From an uncultured Lachnospiraceae bacterium (GTDB lineage: Bacteria > Bacillota > Clostridia > Lachnospirales > Lachnospiraceae): 57,383 nt of DNA. The stretch lies in the NCBI GenBank assembly GCA_902793995.1, contig CADBFP010000002.1, positions 43,256 to 100,638 of the forward strand, written 5' to 3'. A program made the translations under genes and the position numbers. The notes below the pieces were generated by a model. It was not told the DNA's origin and did not search any database. It worked only from the letters and a program-made list of their open reading frames with translations. Of the stretch, positions 40,371 through 49,026 are shown piece after piece; the first letter of the stretch is position 1, and each line of letters opens with the position of its first letter.

Positions 40371-40400
40371 GAAAACTGTTTCTATGCCTTGATTCTTGTC

Positions 40401-40430
40401 TTGACCCCCCTTCCGTCAGGATGCTATAGT
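40401..40430 (+). promoter_or_regulatory. promoter of the 111-residue protein gene
   Basis: TTGACC (40401-40406), an 18-base spacer and TATAGT (40425-40430), 31 bases before the ATG. Confidence 0.65.
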
Positions 40431-40461
40431 AAAGACAACAAGAAGGAAAAGGAGTCGTAAC

Positions 40462-40797
40462 ATGTTCAAAAAACGCATTGATATCTACAAAAAGAGGGAC
40501 AGGGAAGGCTGGCTGCAGATGCGGGCGGCACTGAAGGAAGCCGGCCTGGGCGGCGTCAAATCCGGCCACTTCCAGCAGGACACGGTAATGGCCTGCGGTT
40601 GCGGCGCCAAGCTGGACCCCCGAAATTTCGGCGAGAAAGGCAAAATCGACCGGGACATTTACTGGATACGGGTTCCTGCGGAGGATGAGGCAAAAGCTCT
40701 GGAGATTCTGAAGAAAAACGGCCTGGTTCCTCAGGTGGATCAGGACATTTTAGTGGACGCTTCCTTGCGGAAAAAGCCGGTTAAGGACGTATTTTAA
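40462..40797 (+). CDS. conserved small protein of unknown function
   Basis: A 111-residue protein with an N-terminal basic helix (MFKKRIDIYKKRDREGW), a central CGCG motif (VMACGCGAKLDPRNFG) and a C-terminal segment IYWIRVPAEDEAKALEIL that resembles small alpha/beta signal-type domains. I do not recognise a named family. AAAGGAG precedes the ATG and it has its own promoter. Its stop overlaps the convergent VWA gene by a few bases. Confidence 0.7.
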   Translation: MFKKRIDIYKKRDREGWLQMRAALKEAGLGGVKSGHFQQDTVMACGCGAKLDPRNFGEKGKIDRDIYWIRVPAEDEAKALEILKKNGLVPQVDQDILVDASLRKKPVKDVF

Positions 40798-42512
40798 TCC
40801 TTATCGCTTTCCCGAAGCAGCATCAAAAACAACTCTCCTATGCCCTGGGCCAGCTGGGAGGCGCTGCGGACCCGCACATAGCTGTGGCCGAAAATCTGGG
40901 TAATGTTTTCCAGGTTATGCAGATTGCCATGGAAAACAGCGCCTACCCGCAACCCCTCCCGGCGCAGTCCGGCAACGGCCCGGGCCGCCAGCTGAACAGC
41001 CGCGGCGCCCTCATATTCTTTCCGCTTTCCGCCCGCCGTCAAGGGGGTGGAATCATTGGGGCTGCCATCCGTCAGAATCAGCAATAAACGCTTCTTGCCC
41101 GGCATCACCATATCGTCATCTAATCGTCCCATGGCCCGAAAGGCCAGGGCGTCCCGATTCCATCCTCCGGAGAAGAAAGACATCAAGCCCTGGCAATCCG
41201 AATTGTTCCAGGGTTTTAAGATTTCCAGCACCGTATGGGAGCGCAGGCTCCGAAAGGCGGTGACCCGTACCGGGATATAGGATTTTTCCAGGCTTCTGGC
41301 CAGAATATAAGTCTCTGCCGCCAATAGTTCCTGGGAGTTCAGCCGGGATTGGGAGGCATCCAAAAGCAAATCCACACAGATATCCGACTCCACATCATCA
41401 CTGTTTTTCAGAAAAACCCGGTCATCCTGCAAAAGCGGCAGCCGATATGCCTTTTCAGCCTGCAGCCGTCCCCGGCGGGCACTTTCCGGACTGGGCCGCA
41501 AGTACGAGGAAAAAATGGTGTCCAATTGAGCGCTCAGCTTCTTGATGTGGAGCTGCACCTGAGAGGCATGCTCTTTCAGAAAGGCTTCGTTTCTCTCCCG
41601 CTGATACCGGGCCGCCTCCCTAATGCGGGCCGCTTCCGGATCCGCCATATCCCCTTGTTTACCACTGCCGATCCAAAGCCTTGTTCCGTCATTTTCCCCG
41701 CAGCACAGCTCCTCCTCCAGCATGAGAAGCTCCGCCTCGGAAATCACGCAGGGACCGAACACGGCCCGGATAAAGTCCCGGTCTTCCTGATTGGGCCCGG
41801 TATGTCGTCCCAGGCCTTCATGGCGCTGGGCCACGGCCCGCTCATGATCTCCCTCTCCGCTGCCGGTGCGGACAATCAGCCTGTCTTTCCGCTGCTTTTC
41901 ATGCCGCCGCAGGGATCTTAAAACAGACGCTGCGGCGGATCTTTTCCGGGGCATTCCCGGCTCGTAGCGGAAAAACTGCTTCAAAAAGGCCTCCATGGCC
42001 GCCAGTACCGCCGCTAAGTCCCAGCTGCCGGAAAAGCTTAGGGCCTCTGCCATTTTCTTCTCCCGGGGCGTCACCAATGGCCCCCGCTGCCCGCATACCG
42101 CGGCCCAGCGGGCCTGCTGCTGGGTGTAAACCGCCATGCTCTGGTGTTCCATCTGCTGGCGGGACATATCCTCCTGCTTCTTGAAGAAGTGCCGTCCTCT
42201 CTCCTGCCGCAGATGCTCCAGGAAGGGACGCTCCTCCACTTCCTTTTCGTACAGGCAGTTTTCCAGCCCCAGCCAGAGATAGGCGTCGAACTCCTCCGCC
42301 CGGGGATGCCTTTCATAAGAGACAAAGAAATCCCAAAGGCGGGATAAGCCCAGCCATTTATCCGCCAGGCCGATCATCATATCAAAATAATAATCCGCCT
42401 CTCCGTCCGGATAGAACGCCAAAAAGGGCGGATCGAAATCATAGCGCCCTGCTGCATTCCATATGGTATTCCGGGCCCGTCTGGCCTGGGCTGTAAAGTT
42501 CTTTTTGATCAT
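40794..42512 (-). CDS. VWA-domain protein, partner of MoxR-type ATPase
   Basis: A 572-residue protein whose C-terminal third is a von Willebrand A domain with an intact metal-binding MIDAS: DASQS near residue 390 and LILTDGSPND near residue 495. The N-terminal two thirds are mostly helical, charged and unrecognised. The layout (helical N-terminus, C-terminal VWA) resembles NorD/CbbO-like partners of MoxR ATPases, which help insert cofactors or remodel a target enzyme. It overlaps the ATPase gene by four bases, so the pair is translationally coupled. No target enzyme is adjacent. Confidence 0.85.
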   Translation of the reverse strand: MIKKNFTAQARRARNTIWNAAGRYDFDPPFLAFYPDGEADYYFDMMIGLADKWLGLSRLWDFFVSYERHPRAEEFDAYLWLGLENCLYEKEVEERPFLEHLRQERGRHFFKKQEDMSRQQMEHQSMAVYTQQQARWAAVCGQRGPLVTPREKKMAEALSFSGSWDLAAVLAAMEAFLKQFFRYEPGMPRKRSAAASVLRSLRRHEKQRKDRLIVRTGSGEGDHERAVAQRHEGLGRHTGPNQEDRDFIRAVFGPCVISEAELLMLEEELCCGENDGTRLWIGSGKQGDMADPEAARIREAARYQRERNEAFLKEHASQVQLHIKKLSAQLDTIFSSYLRPSPESARRGRLQAEKAYRLPLLQDDRVFLKNSDDVESDICVDLLLDASQSRLNSQELLAAETYILARSLEKSYIPVRVTAFRSLRSHTVLEILKPWNNSDCQGLMSFFSGGWNRDALAFRAMGRLDDDMVMPGKKRLLLILTDGSPNDSTPLTAGGKRKEYEGAAAVQLAARAVAGLRREGLRVGAVFHGNLHNLENITQIFGHSYVRVRSASQLAQGIGELFLMLLRESDKD

Positions 42513-43432
42513 GGATTAAACAAATCCCGGCGGGTCAAATCAAGAGGGAAACGGGCATGGATCACATCCCGGATCAGCCCCCGTTCATAACTGTCAAAGC
42601 TTTTGTTTACGATACACAATTCCAGGGCCCGGCCGGAGCTTAGCCCCTTTTCCATCAGGGAAATGGCGTCCAATAGCCCCCGCAGATCCAGGGCCGCATC
42701 GGAGATTTCCGCGCTTTCCGTCTTTTTCTGCAATTCTCCGTAAAGCTTGGCCAGCTGGCCCCGCAGTTTTTCCTTCAGTAAGGGGAAACGGCTTCCCATC
42801 AGCCGGTCCAGATTTTTCTCCGTAATCACCGGCATATCCAGCACCACAAAGCGGGATACCAGGGCCTCATTCAAATCTCTGGTTCCGGCATAACCGTAAT
42901 TCATGGTGGCAATAAAGCGGGTTTCGGGCCTTAAGTCCTGTTTTTCATAACCCGGCACATCCAGGCTACGGCGAAAGTCCAGGGCCGCATGCAGCACCGC
43001 CAGCGCTTCATTTTTCGCCATATTGATTTCGTCCAGAATGCCGAAACCGCCCCGCTGGGCGCAAAGCCAGATGGGACCGGGCCTGAAGCGCACCGCCTGT
43101 CCGTCAAAGGTATCCGTGCCTACCAGATAGGAAGCATCCATATTGATGTGGAAGGACACATTCCAGACCGGGCGGCCAAAGAGAGCCCCCAGGTTTTCGG
43201 AGAGCACATTTTTCCCGCTGGCCTTGGGCCCCGCCAAAAGCAGGTTTTTCCCTGCCAAAAGGGCGGAAATGGCCTGTTCCCAGATATCCTTGCCGTAATA
43301 CAGATACTCCGGGTCCGGGATCCGGTTCAGCTCTTCTTCGGGGGCCGGATAGGCAGCCCGAAAGGCCTCTACCCCCTCCAGCAAAGAGGGCTCCAGGCCT
43401 TCTTCCTTCAAAAACTGCAAAATCTTCTCCAT
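42509..43432 (-). CDS. MoxR-family AAA+ ATPase
   Basis: A 307-residue AAA+ protein. Walker A reads GPKASGKNVL, with Asn where Thr or Ser is usual; Walker B is GFGILDEINMA; sensor 1 lies in FIATMNYGYAGTRDLN. The overall pattern is MoxR/CbbQ/NorQ-like, a class that works with VWA partners as activation chaperones. It starts two bases after the membrane-protein gene and overlaps the VWA gene, forming a three-gene unit. Whether Asn at the P-loop lowers ATP hydrolysis is not known. Confidence 0.88.
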   Translation of the reverse strand: MEKILQFLKEEGLEPSLLEGVEAFRAAYPAPEEELNRIPDPEYLYYGKDIWEQAISALLAGKNLLLAGPKASGKNVLSENLGALFGRPVWNVSFHINMDASYLVGTDTFDGQAVRFRPGPIWLCAQRGGFGILDEINMAKNEALAVLHAALDFRRSLDVPGYEKQDLRPETRFIATMNYGYAGTRDLNEALVSRFVVLDMPVITEKNLDRLMGSRFPLLKEKLRGQLAKLYGELQKKTESAEISDAALDLRGLLDAISLMEKGLSSGRALELCIVNKSFDSYERGLIRDVIHARFPLDLTRRDLFNP

Positions 43433-43434
43433 GG

Positions 43435-44457
43435 CTACCCCTTATATGTATCCTGATAATCGCAAACCAAAAACAGCGGCTTGATTTTCACCACTTCATC
43501 ATATTCGGCCTGGCTCACTTGGACCTGGGCATTTAAGGCTTTTAAGTCCTGCTTCATCAAATCATAAGACTCCTGCACCGAGGAGCCCCGCCCTTCCCGC
43601 AGGAGACGGATCATCCGCTCCAAAACCACCGGATGGGCGTAGGGAGCCGGCACAGGAAAGGCCCCGTCATAGGTCTTCAGATAGCGTTCCATGTCTTTTA
43701 CGGCCTTATCCCACGCCTGATTGGATACCTTGATGCTGTTGTGCTTTCCGGGGATTAAATTGGCGGAAAGCATCAGGAAAAAGACGGCGGCGCCGCCTAT
43801 AATGAGATACAGACCGGCTTGATTTCCGCTAATCAGAATGGCAAGACCTGCCAGAACGGCCACAGCCCCTAAAAGCCCAACCGCTGCGCCGAAAATCCTA
43901 AGGCGCATGGGCAGTTTGTCCGTGATCCGCTTTTGCTTGGCGGCATCCGTCAGAGCAGAGGACAGAGAGCTTCTGTGCTCCAGGAAGGACTTGGCCTCCC
44001 GGAGGCTCTCCACCGCCTTCCCGCTCTCCTCCGGCAGCTTGGCCAGATATCTGGCTTTTTCTTTTTCCTCCGTCTCCGCCAGGCGTTTTTCCCCTTCCCG
44101 GCTGAAGGTTTTGATCTCCGGCCTGTTTTCGCGGATCCAGTCCAGGATATTATCCACATCCCGCTCGTGCTTCACATAGCACTTCTTTTCGCCGCCGGGA
44201 TATTCCACTACCAGGTAGGACATGGATCCGAAAACCCCTTTTCCGGTAAAACCGCCGGAGCTCATGGCCACCCGCTTATAAACCCGGCTCACTTCCGTCC
44301 AGGGAATATAATACCAGCGGCTTACGAAACGGCTGCCGATATACAGCGCCTTCTGGCCCACGCCGCAGACGCCGGCCGTCTTGCAGCTGCTTTTGTCCTT
44401 CTTCAATTCCTCCTTCGGCAGCGTCTGCTGCCCCAAAGGAAAGGAAACTAATGCCAT
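43435..44457 (-). CDS. two-helix membrane protein heading the MoxR/VWA unit
   Basis: A 340-residue protein I cannot assign to a named family. The first 120 residues have beta-rich, PH-like character (QKALYIGSRFVSRWYYI, YLVVEYPGGEKKCYV). A charged helical stretch follows (about 125-180), then two transmembrane segments (about 190-235: GAAVGLLGAVAVLAGLAIL and YLIIGGAAVFFLML), then a soluble helical C-terminus. GGAGGAG precedes the ATG. Tight spacing to the ATPase gene suggests it is the membrane anchor, adaptor or client of that pair. Confidence 0.75.
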   Translation of the reverse strand: MALVSFPLGQQTLPKEELKKDKSSCKTAGVCGVGQKALYIGSRFVSRWYYIPWTEVSRVYKRVAMSSGGFTGKGVFGSMSYLVVEYPGGEKKCYVKHERDVDNILDWIRENRPEIKTFSREGEKRLAETEEKEKARYLAKLPEESGKAVESLREAKSFLEHRSSLSSALTDAAKQKRITDKLPMRLRIFGAAVGLLGAVAVLAGLAILISGNQAGLYLIIGGAAVFFLMLSANLIPGKHNSIKVSNQAWDKAVKDMERYLKTYDGAFPVPAPYAHPVVLERMIRLLREGRGSSVQESYDLMKQDLKALNAQVQVSQAEYDEVVKIKPLFLVCDYQDTYKG

Positions 44458-44472
44458 ATTCTCCTCCGTTTT

Positions 44473-44506
44473 GACAAAGGGCAGGAGTTTTCCTCCCGCC
44501 CTTGTC
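44473..44506. promoter_or_regulatory. long hairpin between cstA and the MoxR/VWA unit
   Basis: GACAAAGGGCAGGAG pairs with CTCCCGCCCTTGTC around TTTTC with one bulge and one wobble. On the minus strand it is not followed by a T run, so it is not a standard terminator for cstA; it sits just before the ribosome binding site of the next gene. Confidence 0.5.
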
Positions 44507-44547
44507 TTTCTATCCCAAAGGGATGTAATGATGGATCAGTCGGATCC

Positions 44548-46059
44548 TTATGCCACCTTGGAAGGCTGCTTGGCCAGCTTGTTCGCCTTGCTCAGGAACA
44601 GGGCCAGGAAGCCGATGGCTGCTACGATACCCACCACATAACCGATGGTGGTATTGGTTTTAAAGAACTCAATGAGGCCCATGCACTCCGGCGCCATCAT
44701 GAAGTAGGTAATGGAAACCGCGCTCATGAAGGTGGCAGGTACGGCGCAAATCCAGTAGTTCTTCTTATTCTGTGCCAGATACATAGCACCGGCCCACAGC
44801 ACGATCATAGCCAGGGTCTGGTTGGACCAGCTGAAGTAACGCCAGATAATCTGATAATCGATGTAAGGAACCATCTTGGCAGCTCCGTCCACGATCACTT
44901 CATGCTTCAAGGTATTGCCGAAGCCCAGCACAGCGCCTACGCCCAGCACGGGAATACAAAGGGCCAGACGGGTCTGCCATTTGCTCATATCCATCTTGAA
45001 CCAGTCAGCCAGGGTCAGACGGGCAGAACGGAAAGCCGTGTCACCGGAGGTGATAGGACAGGCGATAACGCCCAGCATGGCCAGAATGGTGCCCACGGTT
45101 CCCATGGTGGTGGTACAGATGTTGTACACGGTGGTGGCGTTGCCGCCGCCCATTTCATTCAGTTTCTCCACGCCCAGCAGGGTCACGCCGGCAGCCGCCC
45201 AGATCAGAGCGATGATACCTTCCGCCACCATGGCGCCGTAGAATACACTGCGGCCCTGACGCTCGCTCTTTAAGCAGCGGGCCATCAGAGGGGACTGGGT
45301 GGCGTGGAAACCGGAAATGGCGCCGCAGGCCACGGTGATGAACATGAAGGCCCAGATAGGGGTCTTCTTGGGATGCATATTGGTGAAGTTCGCCCAGATC
45401 TCAGGGATGGGCTTGCCGCTGGTAAGGGTGCCGATACAAACGCCCGCCGCCATAATCAGCAGACAGATACCGAAAATCGGATAAATCCGGCCGATAATCT
45501 TATCCACGGAGATAAAGGTGGCGATAAAGTAGTAAATCAAAATGATGGCAAGCCAGAAGGCGGAATCCAGCAGAAGCTTGGAAGTGACACCGCTGTTCTT
45601 CAGCAGGGTCACCAGCAGACCGGCAGGACCCACGGCGAACACGGTACCAACCATGATCAGCAGAATCACGGAGAAAACGCGCATCACGTTTTTCATACCG
45701 CCGCCCAGGTAAATGCCCGTCACTTCGGAGATGGAAGCGCCATTATTCCGCTCGGACAGCATTCCGGCGAAATAGTCATGCACAGCACCGGCAAATACAG
45801 TTCCCAGGGTGATCCAAAGGAAGACCACCGGGCCCCAGATCGCTCCGGATAAAGCGCCGAAAATCGGGCCAAGGCCGGCGATGTTCAGCAGCTGCACCAG
45901 GAACAATTTCCATTGGGGCATTACCACATAGTCCACGCCGTCATTGATGGCAACGGCGGGAGTCTCCCGATCGTCCGGGCTGAAAATGCTGTCTACGATT
46001 TTGCCGTAGAACAGATAGCCCAGGATCAGAATGGCCAGACAGATCAGAAAGCTCAGCAT
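44548..46059 (-). CDS. cstA: CstA-family carbon starvation transporter
   Basis: A 503-residue membrane protein with more than ten transmembrane helices and hallmark CstA stretches (NIAGLGPIFGALSGAIWGP, HDYFAGMLSERN, SGFHATQSPLMARC). Family members take up pyruvate or peptides during carbon limitation. The ATG at 46059 is used because it lies seven bases after AGGAGG; two in-frame upstream ATGs are too close to or before the site. It has its own AT-rich promoter. Confidence 0.92.
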   Translation of the reverse strand: MLSFLICLAILILGYLFYGKIVDSIFSPDDRETPAVAINDGVDYVVMPQWKLFLVQLLNIAGLGPIFGALSGAIWGPVVFLWITLGTVFAGAVHDYFAGMLSERNNGASISEVTGIYLGGGMKNVMRVFSVILLIMVGTVFAVGPAGLLVTLLKNSGVTSKLLLDSAFWLAIILIYYFIATFISVDKIIGRIYPIFGICLLIMAAGVCIGTLTSGKPIPEIWANFTNMHPKKTPIWAFMFITVACGAISGFHATQSPLMARCLKSERQGRSVFYGAMVAEGIIALIWAAAGVTLLGVEKLNEMGGGNATTVYNICTTTMGTVGTILAMLGVIACPITSGDTAFRSARLTLADWFKMDMSKWQTRLALCIPVLGVGAVLGFGNTLKHEVIVDGAAKMVPYIDYQIIWRYFSWSNQTLAMIVLWAGAMYLAQNKKNYWICAVPATFMSAVSITYFMMAPECMGLIEFFKTNTTIGYVVGIVAAIGFLALFLSKANKLAKQPSKVA

Positions 46060-46131
46060 ACACATTCCTCCTCTTTTTTGCGGGTCATTTTTCCTTCCCC
46101 ATGATCCGCACACGTTTTTATATCTTCGGTT

Positions 46132-46160
46132 ATAATAATATAATTATAATAAAAACGCAA
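46132..46160 (-). promoter_or_regulatory. promoter of cstA
   Basis: Minus-strand TTGCGT (46155-46160), a 17-base spacer made almost only of A and T, and TATTAT (46132-46137), about 73 bases before the cstA ATG. The region 46100-46258 is strikingly AT-rich for this window. Confidence 0.6.
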
Positions 46161-46258
46161 CTATTTTTTTATAATTATGAGAAAAAACTCTTAAACTTAA
46201 CATAAGAAGGTGTAATACTGTACTTATTTGGTGCAATCTGTTGTTTTTTCTGTCTCTC

Positions 46259-48979
46259 TCACGGCCCGTACCGTAGTTGCCCCAGCCGCTCTTCCACCTC
46301 CTTGTACATCTTTTCGTATTTTTCCAGCTTGGCTTTTTCTTCGTCGATTTTTGCCTGAGGTGCTTTGCTGATAAAGCGCTCATTGGACAGCATGCCCCGG
46401 CTGCGGGCCAGCTCGCCCTCCAGTTTTTTCAGCTCGCCGGAAAGCCGTTCGATTTCTTTGGCCTTATCTACCAGTTCGTCCATGGGAATGAACAGGGTGG
46501 CGGCCCCGGTGACGGCGCTTACCGCATCCGCGGGAATGCCGCTCTTATCCGCCTGGATCTGCAGGGCGGAGGCATTGGCCAGGGAGGCCATAAATCCGCT
46601 GCTCTTTTCCAGGCTTTCCCGGACAGCGGCTTCCCCGCTTACCAGGGTCAGATGCAGCTTCTTGGAAGGAGCCGCTCCCATATCCACCCGGATTTGACGC
46701 ACTGCTTTGACGATGTCCTTAGCCCAGCTGATGCGCTGCTCCTCCTCCGGGAAGTTCAGACTTTCATCATACAGCGGCCAGGGGGCCTTCATAATGGTCT
46801 CCTCGCCGGTCTCCAGATAGCCGTAGATTTCCTCGGTAACAAAAGGAATAAAAGGGTGCAGCAACTTTAAGGCATTTTGCAGCACATGGTACAGGGTGGC
46901 AGCGGCGGCTTCCTTGGAGGCCTGCTGGCTTTCTCCGTAGAAGCGGGGCTTCACCATTTCGATATACCAGTCGCAGAATTCTTCCCACACAAAGTCATAG
47001 ATTTTCTGCAGAGCGATGCCCAGCTCGTAGCGCTCGATATTCTCCGTCACCTCTTTGGTCACCTGATTCAGGCGGGAGAGAATCCATTTGTCCTCATCCT
47101 GAAGCGTCGCCGCTGCCAGCGGCTTCCGTTCCACATTTTCCATATTCATCAGCATAAAGCGGGACGCATTCCACACCTTATTGATGAAGTTCCGGCTGGC
47201 CTCCACCCGCTCCCAGTAGAAGCGCATGTCATTTCCCGGAGAGTTCCCCGTTACCAGCATGATTCGCAGGGCGTCCGCCCCGTATTTTTCAATCACCTCC
47301 AGGGGATCGATGCCGTTCCCCAGAGATTTGCTCATCTTCCGCCCCTTCTCGTCCCGCACAATGCCGTGGATTAGCACCGTATGGAAGGGATCCTTCCCGG
47401 TGTAGGCCAGACCGGAGAAGATCATGCGGCTGACCCAGAAGCCGATGATATCATAGCCCGTAGCCAGCACATCCGTGGGATAAAAGCGTTTTAAGTCCTC
47501 TGTTTCCTCCGGCCATCCCATGGTGGAAAAGGGCCAGAGGGCGCTGGAAAACCAGGTATCCAGGGTATCCGGATCCTGGGTGAGATGGGCAGAGCCGCAC
47601 TTGGGGCAGGCCGCCGGGGCTTCATGGGCCACCACCGTCTCGCCGCACTCGTCGCAGTACCAGGCGGGAATCTGATGCCCCCACCACAGCTGGCGGGAAA
47701 TGCACCAATCCCGGGTATTGTTCATCCAATTCAGATACAGCTTGGTAAAGCGCTCCGGCACGAAGCGGATATGGCCCTTTTCCACCGTTTCGATGGCGGG
47801 CTTTGCCAAAGGCTCCATTTTCACAAACCACTGCTTGCTTACCATGGGTTCAATGGTGGTGTGACAGCGGTAGCAAGTACCCACCTCGTGCTTCAAGGGC
47901 TCTATCTCTTTCAGCAGCCCCAGGGCTTCCAGATCCGCCACGATGGCCTTCCGGGCCTCCTTCACCGTCATGCCTGCATATTTGCCGCAATCTAAAACTT
48001 CCGGCTCACCCTGGGCAGCCCGGCCGCTGGCCAGGAGCTCGTCGGCCTCCGCTTTATCCGCGGCGCCGGTCATATGGCCGTCATAGGTCATCACCCGCAC
48101 CCGGGGCAGATCATGGCGGTTCCCCACTTCAAAGTCATTGGGGTCGTGGGCCGGGGTAATTTTCACCACGCCGGTGCCCTTTTCCATATCCGCATGCTCG
48201 TCCAGCACGATGGGGATTTCCTTATCGATGAGGGGCAGAATCACATGGCAGCCATGGAGGTGCTGATAGCGGGGATCCTCCGGATTAATGGCCACGGCGG
48301 TATCTCCCAGCATGGTCTCCGGTCTGGTGGTGGCCAGCTCCAGCAGCTCTCCCGTTTCTTTCACCGGGTAAAGCAGGTGCCAGAAATTGCCCTCCTGCTC
48401 CTCATGCTCCACCTCCGCATCGGAAATAGAGGTGCGGCAGGTGGGACACCAGTTGATCATGCGGTTGCCCCGGTAAATGAGGCCCTCGTTGTAAAGCTTT
48501 ACGAACACGGTTTTCACCGCATGAGAACAGCCCACGTCCATGGTGAATCGTTCCCGCTCCCAATCGCAGGAACAGCCCAGCTTCCGCAGCTGCTCCACGA
48601 TCTTCCGGCCGTAGGTCTCCCGCCAGTCCCAGACGCGGCTCAAAAAGCCCTCCCGGCCCAGCATTTCCTTGCTGATGCCCTCTTCCTTCAGGCTTTCCAC
48701 CACCTTGGCCTCCGTGGCAATGGAAGCGTGGTCCGTCCCCGGCAGCCACAAAGTCTCAAAGCCCTGCATCCGCTTCATGCGGATTAGAATATCCGGCAGG
48801 GTATTATCCAAGGCGTGACCCATGTGGAGCTGGCCGGTGATATTGGGCGGCGGCATTACGATGGAGTATTTGGGCTTTCCGGATTTTACATCCGCATGAA
48901 AATAGCCCTTCTTCTCCCAGCGCTCATACTGTTTCTCCTCAATGCCTGCAGGACTGTAGGTTTTTTCCATGTTCATCAT
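46259..48979 (-). CDS. valS: valyl-tRNA synthetase
   Basis: Charges tRNA-Val with valine. The protein (906 aa) has the class I motifs HMGH (PPPNITGQLHMGHAL) near residue 50 and KMSKS (GRKMSKSLGNGIDP) near 535, the editing domain between them, and the C-terminal coiled coil (about 840-900). The ATG at 48979 follows AAGGAG at good spacing; an earlier in-frame start was rejected. No T-box leader is present: only 47 bases separate it from the upstream fusion gene, and these hold a hairpin. Confidence 0.97.
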   Translation of the reverse strand: MMNMEKTYSPAGIEEKQYERWEKKGYFHADVKSGKPKYSIVMPPPNITGQLHMGHALDNTLPDILIRMKRMQGFETLWLPGTDHASIATEAKVVESLKEEGISKEMLGREGFLSRVWDWRETYGRKIVEQLRKLGCSCDWERERFTMDVGCSHAVKTVFVKLYNEGLIYRGNRMINWCPTCRTSISDAEVEHEEQEGNFWHLLYPVKETGELLELATTRPETMLGDTAVAINPEDPRYQHLHGCHVILPLIDKEIPIVLDEHADMEKGTGVVKITPAHDPNDFEVGNRHDLPRVRVMTYDGHMTGAADKAEADELLASGRAAQGEPEVLDCGKYAGMTVKEARKAIVADLEALGLLKEIEPLKHEVGTCYRCHTTIEPMVSKQWFVKMEPLAKPAIETVEKGHIRFVPERFTKLYLNWMNNTRDWCISRQLWWGHQIPAWYCDECGETVVAHEAPAACPKCGSAHLTQDPDTLDTWFSSALWPFSTMGWPEETEDLKRFYPTDVLATGYDIIGFWVSRMIFSGLAYTGKDPFHTVLIHGIVRDEKGRKMSKSLGNGIDPLEVIEKYGADALRIMLVTGNSPGNDMRFYWERVEASRNFINKVWNASRFMLMNMENVERKPLAAATLQDEDKWILSRLNQVTKEVTENIERYELGIALQKIYDFVWEEFCDWYIEMVKPRFYGESQQASKEAAAATLYHVLQNALKLLHPFIPFVTEEIYGYLETGEETIMKAPWPLYDESLNFPEEEQRISWAKDIVKAVRQIRVDMGAAPSKKLHLTLVSGEAAVRESLEKSSGFMASLANASALQIQADKSGIPADAVSAVTGAATLFIPMDELVDKAKEIERLSGELKKLEGELARSRGMLSNERFISKAPQAKIDEEKAKLEKYEKMYKEVEERLGQLRYGP

Positions 48980-48995
48980 CTCTCTTCTCCTTTTT

Positions 48996-49022
48996 GCACC
49001 AGGGGGACAGGACCCTTGGTGC
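48996..49022. repeat. hairpin between the fusion gene and valS
   Basis: GCACCAGGG and CCCTTGGTGC form a stem with one bulge around a nine-base loop, directly before the valS ribosome binding site. It may slow or terminate readthrough into valS or act on translation. Confidence 0.5.
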
Positions 49023-49026
49023 ACTT

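Noticed and set aside
48980-49026. A T-box leader before valS
   Set aside because: Only 47 bases separate it from the upstream gene, far too short for a T-box with antiterminator.
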